Positions 1 to 13,682 of a DNA stretch of 64,000 nucleotides are shown one piece after another. The stretch lies in NCBI GenBank assembly GCA_014607495.2, contig CP053159.1, forward strand, positions 4,781,501-4,845,500, written 5' to 3'. Below the pieces are notes generated by a model, which saw only the letters and a list, made by a program, of their open reading frames with translations, did no database searches and was not told the origin of the DNA. This stretch comes from Carposina sasakii (lineage: Eukaryota > Arthropoda > Insecta > Lepidoptera > Carposinidae). The translations under genes were made by a program, and so were the position numbers. The first letter of the stretch is position 1. Each line of letters starts with the position of its first letter.

Positions 1-3000
1 CATTTGGAGAGCAATTTTTACTTTCCATCCAAGTTTAGCGAAGGAACCGACATTGATACGCTTGTGTTTTATTTCTGTACATTCTTCAAAGTAGACCATG
101 CGCTCATGTCCAAATCTATCTATCTATACAGCCTCCTGCAGCTACTGCAGAGTAAAGAACTCCTCTTCACTAAGCTACTGTTCTCTGTCCTGGGCTAACC
201 TCATTCACTAGTGTCCAACAGATTTTCGGATATAGTCTGCCATGCCCAACTACAACCAAATAAATTTAAAAAAAATTGTTATATCAAATATTTAGGTGAG
301 GTGGTATGCTGATACAGGAGTTCCTTATTAACTAAATGCGAAGTTATCGAATATAAAAGTCTAAGAAGAAGTATACTCGTATGTCGACACTTAAACAAAC
401 AAACGAACTAACTTTTCGCATTAGACTGTGCTATGATATCCTTATATACTTTTCAAAATAATTTTACAAATATTACACTTACAAACCAAATAAAAAACTC
501 AACTTTTACATTACATCTATATAAATATGTCTTCTTTGTAATGGGATCTCGGTGTACATTGGTTCCGTATTTCATTCGGTTACCTCGAAACGGGGAAACA
601 TAGAAAAGTTTTCTTGGTTTGGTTTCTTATCGAACTATGTATATCAGCAGTAATCTGTTACCTCATATCGAGTTACTTAATTTAAAAATTATACTCGTAG
701 GTTCCTACGTAAAAAATGCAGTAATAGATCTAAACCATAGAGCTGTTCTATTATAACAAGAGTAAACGTGGCTGTATGATCTCCTTCATGATATTCCCAG
801 AATTTATAGACTTTCTGAACATATAGGTACAATATGGTATTACCACACTTTAGTAATACCTATTCACTTTGCTTACAAACACCGCTAACGAAACTCAATC
901 ACATTGGCAACTCTAGAATGAATCGTAAGAACTATAATGGGCTAACTTTACCTAGCAAATATTTAGTCCGAACGCAAGGCGAAATAATGACTTCCAGTTG
1001 CAGAACAACTTTGCCCACTGTTGAGACTGCTCCGAGCCAGAGTAGGTAACTCGTTAAATACTGCTGCATGCCTGTTTTACGGTTCTACCAATATTTAGGT
1101 ACAGTTAAGTTAGCTTATTTAGCCTTTGGATACTTTTAAGGTCTATATGTATACGACCATGATAATATGTAACGACTATAATACTAAGTTTTAAATGCAT
1201 AATGTATTCGTCTATCGAAAAAATGCATAGATGTTATTATAGTTTAGAGACATTTACATAGCAATGATGAAGTTTTAAATGATTTTCTATTTTCGACATG
1301 AAGTAACTTTTCCCTGCAGAATGTAACAAAAGGGGAGTCTTCGGCGAAATTCAATGAATATAGCTCATTATGGAGAACCTATCTCCGGAAACTCGAAATT
1401 ACATTAAACAAAATAATAGAGAGTTATGTTCATAGCATTTCGCTTAACATACCCCTTTTGTTATACCAAATATATATTGTAATCCTAATATAATAACTAA
1501 CAAAACCACCATCATGCAAATGAAGTCTAGCATAATGTCTGCGCCCATCACGCTTTGCAATTCCGGAATAATTACGTTAGAAATGCTCGAATTTGGCGCT
1601 AAAACGCTTGAGTTCGGCCTTAAAACGATTCAACTGTAACCCATGAGCCACTCCATCGCAAGGTGTACCTAATTAGACAGGCGACTTCACGCAATGCATG
1701 TTAACGAATGACATTTGCATCCAAGCTTTCCTCTTAATGTCATAACCATGGTGATAAGATCAGCGACAAGCGGTAGCGGATTGGGTTGGGAAGAGCGAAA
1801 TGGTATGTGTATCTGTTTAATATTTTGTATGAATAATACATGTTAGACAATAAAATCTATTATATTATCATGTCATTAGAATTTTAAAGGATTCCTACCT
1901 ATTGATCAGCAGATTGTTCAAATGATCAGCAGAGCATCAACATAAATGGTAAAATTCTTGATAAAATATCAGAAAATTTTCCATGTAGGTCCAAATATCG
2001 CTTCTGCCAAGACTAGCACTGCAATGAAAAATATATTGTTCGGGTTTAAGGAAACGTGCTACATAACATATCCATACCTACAATATCCTCAATTTAAGAG
2101 TACTAACTAGCAATCCGCTTCCGCTTATGCACATTAGCCCTAACATAACCCCAACCTATGCATAGGGATGGAGGCAACTGTCAAAATCACCACGCTATCA
2201 TTACACCGGGGAATGAGTCGGAAAATGGGAGCGTTCGGATAATTGGCGTCCCAGAATGAATTTGCGAGTCCGTAACGCGATATTTTGATGAGGTGCGGAT
2301 GACGCGACTCTGTTATTGTTGATTAGTTTCATGTGTGTTTGTTTCGCATTTGTTGTGTTGTATTGAGGGTAGATAGGTAATGCATCCTAGCTAGAGTATA
2401 GTCAAGAGTATAATTGGTTCTTAAATACATTTTTGGTTTAAAAATTTAATACAACTCAAAATAAAAACATATGTACATGCCATAATTAATTATGTACTTA
2501 CCTGCTCATCCAATTCTAAAGGTTTTCAATTCTAAAAACTTCGAGATAACCTGCATAAAATACGGTTATCCGAAAAAACATACAGACATATAGTGACGCC
2601 TATTATCCCCCAAAGAGATTGGGCAAAAGTGTGCGGTAAGTATCCGAAAAAACCGGTTATAAATTTTATTAAACCGGTTGTTACCATCCATACATGACAT
2701 ATATCCCTCAGATGAAATCATCCCAACACCGATATACCCCTAGAATATCTAATAGTACCCACTGTACAATACTTACGTACCTACTTGATTTAAATTTTTG
2801 TAAGAGGGCCCACACATTTAGAACCCTAATAACATTTAAAATAACCATAACATTAAAAATAAATGTGAAACGATACTTCACAACATAATCTACCCAAAGA
2901 ACTACTAAGTTGTAATCCTGCCCCGAAATATTGTAGAAAAATTCAAATTGGAAATTAGAATCTTAACCCCCATAAGTTGGGCTGAGGAGACCATCTTGTC

Positions 3001-3375
3001 ATATTTATATTCCCCGACTAAAGTGGGAGCTTTAAATTGTTATGATTCTATTTACAGTAAAGTATTAAAACTGTGTCTTATTTTTCTAAGACTATGGCGG
3101 TTGCATACGGTTTAGGTTATTAACTTCGTCTCGTAAATATTCATTGATAAATCACTGTTATATTATTAATTTATTGTACTCGTAAATACGATGTATTTTT
3201 ATATTGCAGCGTTGCTCTATTTCAGACATCATTTGATCACCGACATAGGTAATTTGTTACATAACTTTTTATACATATTTCATATTCTTCATGTTTTCAA
3301 TGATTATTATTCTTTCCCTCAGACATTAATGTTAAAAAGATAGTCAAAAACGTATACTATCAAACCTCTTAACTA
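1..3375. other. No gene recognised
   Basis: AT-rich sequence with only short, low-quality frames (for example 834-1049 and 2694-2888) that lack domain signatures or paired splice sites. Confidence 0.6.
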
Positions 3376-3807
3376 ATTAAGACATATAACTAAATATATC
3401 ATTGGTCCTTCGAGCCGGATAAGCCTTAAAAAGCTAAAATGGTTGCTTAAAATATGAATAACAAAAGAGCTCTATTCTAAAATCGCTCCTCGCCGTAGGT
3501 ATCTACTTGAGTGCAAGAGTGAACGAGAAAGTCCTAGCAGTTTATAATATTATGTTTGCATAGTTCTCATATTCAGAAATTGCAGAATATTATTAAGACA
3601 TATAACTAAATATATCATTGGTCCTTCGAGCCGGATAAGCCTTAAAAAGCTAAAATGGTTGCTTAAAATATGAATAACAAAAGAGCTCTATTCTAAAATC
3701 GCTCCTCGCCGTAGGTATCTACTTGAGTGCAAGAGTGAACGAGAAAGTCCTAGCAGTTTATAATATTATGTTTGCATAGTTCTCATATTCAGAAATTGCA
3801 GAATATT
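3376..3807 (+). repeat. Perfect tandem duplication, 2 x 216 bp
   Basis: 3376-3591 and 3592-3807 read the same throughout as far as I can compare. Neither copy has an open frame of note. The identity indicates a very recent duplication or an assembly effect. Confidence 0.9.
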
Positions 3808-3948
3808 CTTGCGGGATAAGCCCCCGCTGTCAAGTAGATATTAGGAGGAGTTGTGATGTTCAAAGTGTTGTTATAACAACCATTGTAGCTTACTTAAGCC
3901 GCTTTAGCTAATATTTGCTTATACTCGTACTTATCTTTTCTTTTCCCG

Positions 3949-4060
3949 TGCTGATGCGGGGCTTCACTAGAACACATCAGTTGCATCTCCTTCCATGCTT
4001 GTCATAAATGTCGATTAAGGAACTCAGGCATTCTCTCAATCTATCAACTTGCCACAGATA
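3949..4060 (+). repeat. Dispersed repeat (family E)
   Basis: CTGATGCGGGGCTTCACTAG, GTTGCATCTCC and AAGGAACTCAGGCATT. Copies at 9550-9650 and 13585-13682 (reversed), 58138-58260 and 60133-60248. Confidence 0.7.
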
Positions 4061-5576
4061 ATTTACATCTGCCCCTGCTATGCTAAACGTGACTATTGTA
4101 TCTCCTTTAAGATGCAGCAGTACTGGCAACCTCATTTCGGGAACACACTATGTGTTTAACGTCAGCTTTCCACAGTGCGTGTGTTTTCGGATTATCGCGC
4201 ATGGCCGACGACTAAGGACGTCTGTCGCACCATACTAAAAATGTAGGTAGGTATGGATTACCACAGACGATACTCTTCCCATAGTGCGTCGGCGCAGTCA
4301 GGCCCGCGTCCATCCGCAATATCACGAACCGTGGGAAGCTAGCATAACATGTTTTTTCTTCAGCGCCTGCAACGCAATAGCGATCAACACTATTAACAAA
4401 CATTGTCATAACATCTGCCTCCATGGCCCCCGCTGTGCTTACGTCTCCACTTTGTATGTAGAGTACACTCACTTCCTGTTTATCGAAGCTGTCTGCGTTG
4501 CTACCGAGTCTTGGGAGTTATGTACAATAAGGAAGAAATACAGCGGTGAAATTTTGAAACTCGATAGAAGAAAATTTGGTTGTCTTTGGAAAGAATGCAT
4601 CATTTTTGGTCTTTAAAATTGCACTATTATATATCGACTTATCCTCATTGTAAAAATAATGTTTGTTAAAGATAACGTCAATATTCTATTTTTAAGTTAT
4701 ACCTACTTAGTTACATATGATTTAAAAATTGGTCTAGCTCAATTGAGGCCCGCGAAAGAACCAAGCCATGATTTCTTATAGGTTTTCCTGTTTTGAGATC
4801 CTCATAATGAGTATGTAACGGTATTTTCAATACTAGAGATCATGAAGAAACTTAGATTTTTTTATTTCAAATTTGAAATTTTGTAAAACAATGAAACATT
4901 TAATCTGAAATATGCCAAAAATCTCATCGGTTATTAAAATTGGCTGTAATTTGATCGTAATGATGACATCAAATATCCGCACGCCGATTCTTTTACCAAA
5001 AAACTTTTAATTAACCAGCGGGCAAAATAATTGCTTAGTATTCACGCTGATCCCATGCTGATTAAGAGCCGTGCTAGCTTATTACACGCCATATGCCTGC
5101 CAAAAGTATTATAAAAAGCCTTTTGTATCCTACCCCTTTGCAGAAAATTCCCGCCAGAGAGATCTAGTTTAGGGCTCGAACACAGTTCGGGTCGGAGCTT
5201 TTTGTTTATTTTAAAAATATATTTAATTCTCTTACCTACAGTAGATATATTTTATTGTACTTATATTGAGAAGTCTTAATATTTATGCAGATAAAAATGC
5301 ACATTGGCAAGTTTATTTCCGTTCCAGCTTAGAAATTTTCTTGCAGTTTTCCGCAACTCTGTCTGTTATGAACAAGAGAAGCTCTCAATTTTGAGCTATA
5401 ACATTCGGATTTTATCCAGTATAAAATGAAATCTTTTTATTTCCCATTTTTTTTTTTTTCATTTAGATAAAATCCACAGCACTTCGATTGACTGTAGTAG
5501 TTGTGTTTGTAGTTGACAGATTTTTTTAAAAGATATCAACAAAGTTATTATTAGAAAAATAGTATTTAAAACCATA
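4061..5576. other. No gene recognised
   Basis: Two overlapping opposite frames at 4212-4616 have no recognisable motif. The rest is AT-rich. Confidence 0.55.
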
Positions 5577-5646
5577 TGGTTCTATCGACCCTTGGTGCCC
5601 TGCCTACCCCGTAAGGGGTAAAGGCGTAATTATATGTATGTATGTA
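5577..5646 (+). repeat. (TATG)n-tailed repeat (family C)
   Basis: GGTTCTATCGACCCTTGGTG, CTGCCTACCCCGTAAGGGG, then ATTATATGTATGTATG. Shared with copies near 34.1, 41.8, 47.8 and 58.4 kb. Confidence 0.75.
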
Positions 5647-5689
5647 TTGTAGGGTATTTAAAACAATATTGTGTAAAATCTTTAATACT

Positions 5690-5765
5690 AGCTGTTACCC
5701 GCGACCTTGTCTGTATGGCCTGCTACTAAAATTGCTTTAGTACCCCAGATAAAGCATAAAGAGGT
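5690..5765 (+). repeat. Dispersed repeat (family F), fragment
   Basis: ACTAGCTGTTACCCGCGAC end of the moth repeat whose fuller copies are at 15003-15230 and 53063-53232. Confidence 0.5.
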
Positions 5766-5816
5766 AACAAACAACCCTACTTTCGCATTTATAATATTTA
5801 TTTGGTATTTGTTGCT

Positions 5817-6112
5817 CGGGGGCAATTCTCGAAAAGTCTCGAGTTGGAACGAAGCCGAAACGAAACTGTTGTAAACGCTCAGAACAAAGCAATAATTACT
5901 TTACAGTGACGTACCTAATTAGATACATTTCAGCACGAGACAGATATTTGTTTTTATTCTGTCATACTCGCGACCGATGCGTGCTAAAGACATTGGCAGA
6001 ACGTCGGTCAATCGACGGAGCCATACAACCAAAATTGAATTAAAATATACCTTTTTACTCAAACGGTACATAGTTGCGTTTGGGCTTTAAAAATTTCAAG
6101 AATTGCCCTCCA
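5817..6112 (+). repeat. Two-copy dispersed repeat (family H)
   Basis: GAACGAAGCCGAAACGAAAC, CACGAGACAGATATTTGTTT, GCGACCGATGCGTGCTAAAG. Similar to 57362-57615. Confidence 0.55.
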
Positions 6113-7662
6113 GCAGATTGGTAACTTGCCTTCCTAGTAATCTTTATTGACAGTACCTAACACTCAAGGGGTTCTGTATTAGCATTTAATTGCTACACTT
6201 GTAAACTGCTACGACTATTTGACAACCACTTGTGTATATCACATGCATCGAGTACAAAGCTGACATTCTGTTACTCGTATATTGCTGTCACATGCTATTT
6301 AGTTAGTAGGATATTTCTTTCTGATTCATATAATATGTGGGTAGATTGAAGAAGAAAAAAGACATTAGGCTTATTATGTGATCCTCAAAATACATTTTTG
6401 AAAATATTTAACTCACGCGCCTCTCTCATAGTTCACTATAAATTAAAAAAGAACAAGGGACGTTAAAAAGCATATATCCGCTGCCTAATTCTACTGTAAC
6501 CAAGCCCTATGTCAAAAATGGGTAGGTACCTTATTCATACATTTTGTACGTCGAAAACACTCTAAGGTTTACAAAACAAGCCCTCTTAGACAATGGCCGT
6601 TTTGTTATTATAACGCTTTCAGATGAGGGATCCAAAAAGAAATGCAATACAAATGCTACGCGGAAATGGCATTTGTGCATTTTCAATTAAAAAATACTCT
6701 CGGCCTTTTCATGATATGCAATGAGTTAAAAACGAATATGGCTGTACACTGTACATTTTACGGTTCAATTTTAAATCCGCTTTAAAATGGTAATGGAATG
6801 ATATGTGCTTCACTCTTTGAAACATTTGCATAACGTGATTCATATTTTCAATGATAGACAGTTTTATATGCAGTCAGCGTGATATTTACATCATTCTATA
6901 TAAATGCATGGAAAGAGATATAGCTGATGTATTCTGGTGCAGCAGCGCATCAGCTTAGTACATATGAGATTTTATATAAAACTTTAGGTACTTATTACAT
7001 AGCTCCACCATCACCAACTCCTTAAACTGCGGCTTTTCAGCCTTGACATCTTTCTATTCTATGTATGCGATATCTCGGATAAGATATAAGAAGTTGAAGC
7101 CCGGTTATGTCATCAGTAGTTATTCTTACAATTTTTTTAATACGTCAAAAATACTATACGTTAGACGTTTTTAACTTAGAATAAGCTTAACTACTGGTCA
7201 AACAATTGGCCTTCGGTAGTTTTATGTGGAATATAGAGACAAGCCTCCAACATTAGTGAATACTTATAAATTTCATACCAAACATTAAACGATACATAAA
7301 TAAATACAGTAAACATATTGGTACACAAAAAGAAACCAACATAACCCTTCAAACTTCCAACATGACCAATCAGGAAGGTTTATGATATTACAGAACAAAT
7401 TTACATCGTAAACACTAACTATACTCCTATCAAAATTTCCCCAATAGTTCTGCCTTTAAGGATTACCTTTTGTAAACTGGCACGGGTCGCAATCATCATC
7501 TTAGAGAGCAGGATTACAGGGGCGGACTCCGACCAAATGTATAAAACTAGTCTTATCAAATCATTTACACGGCCCTACGGGTTCTGGAAGAAACAGTGTT
7601 GAAATAAAGCTGGCTACAGAATATAGCCAAACTATAAATATAACAAACCTAAGTTATATATA
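6113..7662. other. No gene recognised
   Basis: AT-rich intergenic sequence without long frames; a weak family E fragment near 6920-6960. Confidence 0.55.
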
Positions 7663-7980
7663 TATAATATCTTGACTAAGATAAATTTATAAAAACACTC
7701 TCCATTAATGTAATCCGTTAGGATATGGTTGATCGTTTCATCTTTAACCATTGTGCTGAGGGATTCAGCTTTGTTTGCCGAGATTTGGCTAGTGTATAGC
7801 TATCGGGATGAAAAATAACGTTGCCAATATGTAATTTAGAAAAGAGATGGTAAGATTCGTCATCCGAGTAATTGACCCGGTGGCTCAGTGGTTAGAGCAC
7901 TGACACGCGGAATGCAGAGGTCGTGGGTTCGATTCCCACCTGGGTGAGGATTTTTTTCCATTTCTTTATTAATAATTTTA
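7663..7980 (+). repeat. Direct duplication copy 1, with tRNA-like SINE (family A)
   Basis: About 315 bp nearly identical to 8356-8674. The 3' part (7875-7946) is tRNA-like: ACCCGGTGGCTCAGTGG, an A-box-like D-arm, T-arm GTGGGTTCGATTCCCAC and an acceptor stem that can pair. The anticodon stem does not pair, so a functional tRNA is unlikely. An A/T tail follows. Confidence 0.8.
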
Positions 7981-7983
7981 TAA

Positions 7984-8359
7984 TATACAGGATGATTTTT
8001 GGTCGTCAACGTTCCCAAAAACTACGGAATCTCCTCATCATCACGATCATTTTTCTCCATGGAAGCATACCTGGGAAGTGTCTGGTTTCCAAAATATTAG
8101 GGTCCAAAGTTGAGTAAATAGACTGCGTTTTTCTGCATAAATGCACATAGACGCGCGTAGCAGGATTTTTTCACGAAAAATAATTAATATCTGTGTATAA
8201 AAAAACTAACATAAACACTAGACACTATAAATTTCGCACGATCAAGGAATTCAAAATTAAAAAAAAATTCCCAGATTTTTTTTGGCATAAACTTACTTTA
8301 TTTCATGTATAGAATACGTACCCTTCGTTAAAGGTGGCCACAAAAAAACATCCTGTATA
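7984..8359. mobile_element. MITE-like element
   Basis: 376 bp bounded by TATACAGGATG and its complement CATCCTGTATA, with weaker pairing for another ten bases. No transposase frame. It sits exactly between the two duplicated SINE-bearing units. Confidence 0.6.
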
Positions 8360-8676
8360 ATATCTTGACTAAGATAAATTTATAAAAACACTTCTCCATT
8401 AATGTAATCCGTTAGGATATGGTTGATCGTTTCATCTTTAAACATTGTGCTGAGGGATTCAGCTTTGTTTGCCGAGATTTGGCCAGTGTATAGCTATCGG
8501 GATGAAAAATAACGTTGCCAATATGTAATTTAGAAAAGAGATGGTAAAATTCGTCATCGAAATAATTGACCCGGTGGCTCAGTGGTTAGAGCACTGACAC
8601 GCGGAATGCAGAGGTCGTGGGTTCGATTCCCACCTGGGTGAGGAATTTTTTCCATTTCTTTATTAATAATTTTATA
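8356..8676 (+). repeat. Direct duplication copy 2, with tRNA-like SINE (family A)
   Basis: Second copy; tRNA-like part at 8569-8640. Differs from copy 1 by a few substitutions and single-base gaps. Confidence 0.8.
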
Positions 8677-9299
8677 TACCTAAGTTACCTTAACTACATA
8701 GTAAGTACATAAGAAAAATGTAAAAACATAAAAGTTAAATGCCTTTAAGAACTGCTTTGATTGATTATTTATTAAAAATTCTGATTCACTAGTAGTTAAT
8801 TGTAATTAAGTAGACTAATAGAAAACTATCAAAATATTCATATGAAAAGGCGAATGCAAAATAATAAATCTACCTTTTATCATAAAAACGTCCACGGACC
8901 TTGTTAAAAAGTTAGGTAATGAAATGCCGCTTCCAGCAAATCTTAAGCCCGTATCTGCAATATTCAAACCGCCTAAGGGCAGATGCGGTCCCTTCGGTCC
9001 TCTTCAAATATTCTATATAATGATTCGCTTTTAATTATTATTGCTGTAGTGGTCGCCTGTTTGATGTATTGATTAAAACTGTGTTTGTATTCAAGTGCCG
9101 GCGATAGTGTCAATAGGAGTAATTTCAGACGTGCTTCAAAGTTACAAATTGGAGTTTATAGAGGGCGCTGACGGACATTTGTTTTGGCGTGATCTAAGGT
9201 TTAGGAGAATATTGAAGGAGTTGATATTATCATGACACATTGACATGTTTTTTCATAGATGTAGGTATTCATTAAAGTGGTCTCAACGGTGCTATATAT

Positions 9300-9470
9300 T
9301 TCAGACTAGCGGACGCCCGCGACTCCGTCCTATATTGCAATGATAAAGGTCTCCTATAATATTTTTTCTCATATATCTTCCATGTACAGACAGCGATCCA
9401 TTACATTTTTATTATATGTATAGATTGATGAATAGGTACCTCAAGTTAATTTTTAGTTTACATTGAACAC
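9300..9470 (+). repeat. Dispersed repeat (family F), fragment
   Basis: ACTAGCGGACGCCCGCGACT terminus, degenerate after about 60 bp. Confidence 0.45.
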
Positions 9471-9549
9471 ATCTTCATAGAAGGAAGAACATACACGCGG
9501 CTGTACGTATTATAGCATAGCGAGGACAGATGTAAGCAAATAATCAGTG

Positions 9550-9650
9550 ATAACATGCTAGCATCCTGAGAGAATGCCCGAGTTCCTTAGTCGACTCTTA
9601 TAACATGCACAGAAGATGCTGCTGATGTATTCTAGTGAAGTTCCACATCA
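9550..9650 (-). repeat. Dispersed repeat (family E)
   Basis: Reverse copy: GAGTTCCTTAGTCGACTCTT and GCTGATGTATTCTAGTGAAG. Confidence 0.65.
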
Positions 9651-12343
9651 TCAAAATAGAAACATCGTTATTTTTGGCACCAACGCTTCTCAATAGACCA
9701 ATAACTTATAATCGGCAAGTAAAATATGTTGTGCTTGAATAATATAATAAAACACAACATTATCAGCGACACCACTCGTGCCTCAGCAATAAATACCGAG
9801 AGTGGTCGTTACATTGAAAATTTGATATTCGGAGCGTAAACACATCGGTGCCTTGAGTGTAAACTGTTTACGTTCAGAATTACTGCTATTACCACCATGT
9901 TATCACAGAAAACTCATCTCTATTCCCTTCACTTAGAATATACACTATAGGTAAATACGCGCATGCTGTAGTTAAAGTCGTAAAAAACTAAGTGAAAATA
10001 GGGTTATACTGGTAACATTGTCGTGTAAACTATAACGAGTGCAAACTTTACGAGGGCATAAACATAAAAAACTCATCGGTCCGCGGGCAAAAATATGAAA
10101 ATACACCTAATATCGTGCTACATGTGTGCGAATAAAAGTTTTTCCATTTAGTGCGATGCGGGTATTTCCCTATAGAAGTCATAAACAGAACTGTTAGCTC
10201 CCCTCTTTATCCCTGGGAGAAAGTTAAATTTTTATTTCAGACTAGTCTAGCTCCTCGTTGCCTCCCCATCCATTAGTGCGCTGGAAATTCCACTTTTAAT
10301 TTTTTATAGCGCATTATCATTTGGTCCGCGACCGCTGTTCAAATAAATCGGATTATTTTAGGCTTTAGATTTTAATGGCTAACGATTTTTTCACATTGTT
10401 AAGTATATGTATATGCACACGATCACTGTGTTCCCTATATGGGGTTACCGAAACTTCAGAATGATAAAAGAAATCTTACAGTGATCAGTGACAAGGTTCT
10501 AGCTTAGAATACCCGAGTTCGACTCTTACGACATGCAATTGAAGGTAATGTTATAAAAATGTCTAAGGAATTAATCTTTAATTTAATTAAAATAGGATAT
10601 AATAACCGGCTATTTGTTGTAATAATATATTGACAGTTTATTTTGTTATAACAAAAACAAACTTATTTACCAAAATCCACCTCACCCCATTCCGAACGTA
10701 AATCTTGTACAAAAAAAAACATTTACCGCAATATAAAAAGCAATTTTTAATAATTACATTATGCCCCAAATGCTTCGGCAAAATTGTCTGGACGGCATAC
10801 TAAGGCCCCAGCTCGTAGTGAAGCCACGTGAGTAAATAAAGTTACTCCGAAACGCTTTCTAATGGAAGTTCATTGGATTAAGGCTCGCTTACATAAGCCC
10901 CAATAATAATAACCAAAAATGCGCGGACCTCGTATTAGATAACTCACTCAATATAGTCTAATTCGGGGGCCTATGCCGGCATTACTGCCGTATACTTAAT
11001 GTAATACTCAGACATAATAACCGAGGCTTGTTATTAGGTAAAACGTTTTATGGAATATTTGATTTAATTTATTTGCGGTTAGATTAGGCTATGTTTGTTT
11101 TTGAAGTAGACTGGAGTTTTGTAAGGGAAAGAGAGAGTGAAGAAAGGTCTTAAAAGGTAAATTAATAAATAAACAAAGACTAAGTTAGTAACAATATTAG
11201 GTACCTGTATGTTTAAGCATAACTTGAAAGCATAAAGATGACTGAGCGATTCTGTTAAAACAATCCAAATGTCTCACTTTACCTGACATTCGCAAAATGC
11301 AAAACGAATAAAGAACTATCACGTTCATCGTACGTAGGTACGTATAAATTTTGCGCAGCCAAAACTTATGGGGTAACGTATTAAAGCTTTGTATAAACTC
11401 TGTAGACTAAACAATAAAGTTCAGTTTATTTTGAGAACGAAAATGTTTTGTTGAGTAACGCAAATAACTTACAGTCAAAGCACAGGTGTCGCTTCCGAGC
11501 AATTTCCAGTCATTTGTCGAGAGAGGAACATCCTGCTTGTACTAGCCATAAATGCAAAATAATATCATGCATCCCTTTCTTTTCCTCCATTTACGACAGA
11601 GATGAAAACACATAGTATGTAAAACAAAACAACAAAATGCAGCCCTCCATTTGCAGTACAGCAATTTATTTTGAATTCCCGTGCATTTTTCTAAAATGGT
11701 TTCGCGTATTGTCTTTTTCATTTCAGGCATGTTGAAAGAATTCGTAAATGATTGTTTGTTCGTAGCTTCAAAGTGCGTTTCTACTAAAAGATTTTACTTT
11801 TGAAGTGAGTCACAGACATTTCCAACTTACCCATGTAAGTAAAGAATAAAATGTGTTTAGGTATGTTTTCAGGAAGAGAATTTAGTCTCTCTAAGATTCC
11901 ACTATCCATCTGCTAATTTTGAGGTCAATGTCAAACTAGTTATTCTATAAATCTATCTAAAAACGTTACAAACCATAAATTCTATAAATAACACATTCCA
12001 AGCAATAAAAACAAAGGAACAGACCGAAAAAAAATCACCATATTTTTCGCATAACCAAACTAAAGGCCCGCAAAATTTGAAACCGGCTCACAAATAACAA
12101 ATATTTCTCGCTCCGGCACATTAATACCGAAGTAGATATCTAAGCCACGTCGTAGCTTTATATCTCTTGTTTCCGTTTGTAAAATGCCAGCGCCATAACA
12201 TTATGTTGATAGTAGCTATAACGACTGGAATATTTACGAATATCCCGACAAACGAGCCGCGTGCTGATAAATAGCGCAGACTTGTCGGATTGACCGTATC
12301 GGTTTAGAGAACACGGTGTTTTGAATTTTTTATGGACTTACAG

Positions 12344-12500
12344 TGGACGCCCGTGACTCAGTACGCGTGAAGCGCAGAAAAAAAAACAAAATGTCATAAT
12401 ATTCCGGGATAAAAAGGAGCTTATGTCCTTTCTCAGGGTCTAGCTACCTAAGTGCTACTTACCTTTGGCGTGAAAGCGTAACAAATAAACAGAGCTCATT
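12344..12500 (+). repeat. Dispersed repeat (family F)
   Basis: GTGGACGCCCGTGACTCAGT, then ATATTCCGGGATAAAAAGG and GAAAGCGTAACAAATAAAC. Confidence 0.6.
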
Positions 12501-13269
12501 ATTCGCATTCATAAAAATAATAATAATATTGTAACCAGTCCAAATAGTTTCATAAACATAATCAAATAGTTTTGACAATTAATACAGGACAATCGTTAAA
12601 ACACTTGCTAAGATCTAGGCTATTGATATTATAATTTTACCAAAGATGGGCCAAAACAAAGAAAGATGCTATTAAAGTTTGTAAGAATTTCTATTGAATT
12701 TTAGTATCCCCTAATATAGCAAGGATTCATATTCATCTTAGTGGTGTCAGCTTCATACCTGCTATTATCTAATCATACCCATTGCATCTCCCCAATCAAT
12801 GTCCAACAGAACAATAAACGTGTGGGCATCCTTCAAATTCGGGACAAAATTAAATAAATCCACCCGGGTAGGGTGTCCGTCGAGTGGAAACTTTTCGGGA
12901 TAGCCGGGTGGCGGTCGTCAGCCGGACAGGAGGGGCCTTTTGTCCTCCAAATTGCCTTATTTCGTGGTCATACCTAATAAGCAACCTATCAATTTGAAAA
13001 TATATAATAGAGTCTTTTGATGTCTGCATATTGATATTGGAAATGAAAACATGTAAGTTACTGCAATTTGTTTTCAATTTCTGCTAACCAAAGGTTTTCT
13101 TTGTGAATGTATAACAAAGGGCACATGATTGGATATTTAAAATCGACTTATTCCAACTATTTTCTTTATACTAATAAATAATAATCTTGTTTACTAGTTT
13201 AGTTTTTAAGAGAACTATTTACCTACAAATTTCCTAATCTAAACACTAATATTATGACTTCATATAAAT

Positions 13270-13482
13270 CAATCTTGGTAAAGATACCGTTTGTTCCAAA
13301 CAAAATATGCCGCCAAAGCACCTCTGGAAATTCAAATATTGACTACAATCTACCGAACAGTCTAAGGGGTATGTAAATTCGTATTCATTGGAATATTTAT
13401 TGGCTGCATCGAATTTGTAATTAGATATCCGGGTTTCGTGGAGGTCCTTTGGGAAATCGTACCCAGATTGACGTCCTGACGT
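13270..13482 (-). CDS. Candidate orphan exon or gene remnant
   Basis: On the minus strand TCCACGTCAG is followed by about 66 open codons with a non-repetitive, Cys-rich sequence (CSVDCSQYLNFQRCFGGIFC) and then a possible GTATCT donor. Composition looks protein-like, but I recognise no family and see no partner exon. Confidence 0.25.
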
Positions 13483-13584
13483 GGATTGGAATAAACAATA
13501 TGACAATCATAATTTATCATTTGCGCATAACTTTGAACGGTGAACTAGACCTACTAATTTATAGATAATTTCTAGATTGAATCA

Positions 13585-13682
13585 TAGAATCTGAGTTCCT
13601 TAGTCGACATACACGGAAAGAGCTGACGAGAGAAGAGAAGAGAAGATACAGCTGATGTATTTTAGTGAAGCGACCACAGCAT
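13585..13682 (-). repeat. Dispersed repeat (family E)
   Basis: Reverse copy with an internal AGAGAAGAGAAGAG expansion. Confidence 0.65.

Larger units (their letters stand above)
8677..13250. other. No gene recognised apart from listed repeats
   Basis: Only short frames. Family E and F fragments are annotated separately; a further family E trace is at 10490-10540. Confidence 0.55.

Noticed and set aside
4212..4616. Opposed frames of 86 and 110 codons
   Set aside because: They overlap each other, show no family signature and lie in repeat-like sequence.
7875..7946. Functional tRNA gene
   Set aside because: D- and T-arms look right, but the anticodon stem does not pair and the flanks recur at other sites, as expected for a SINE. 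Same reasoning for 8569, 15368 and 61804.
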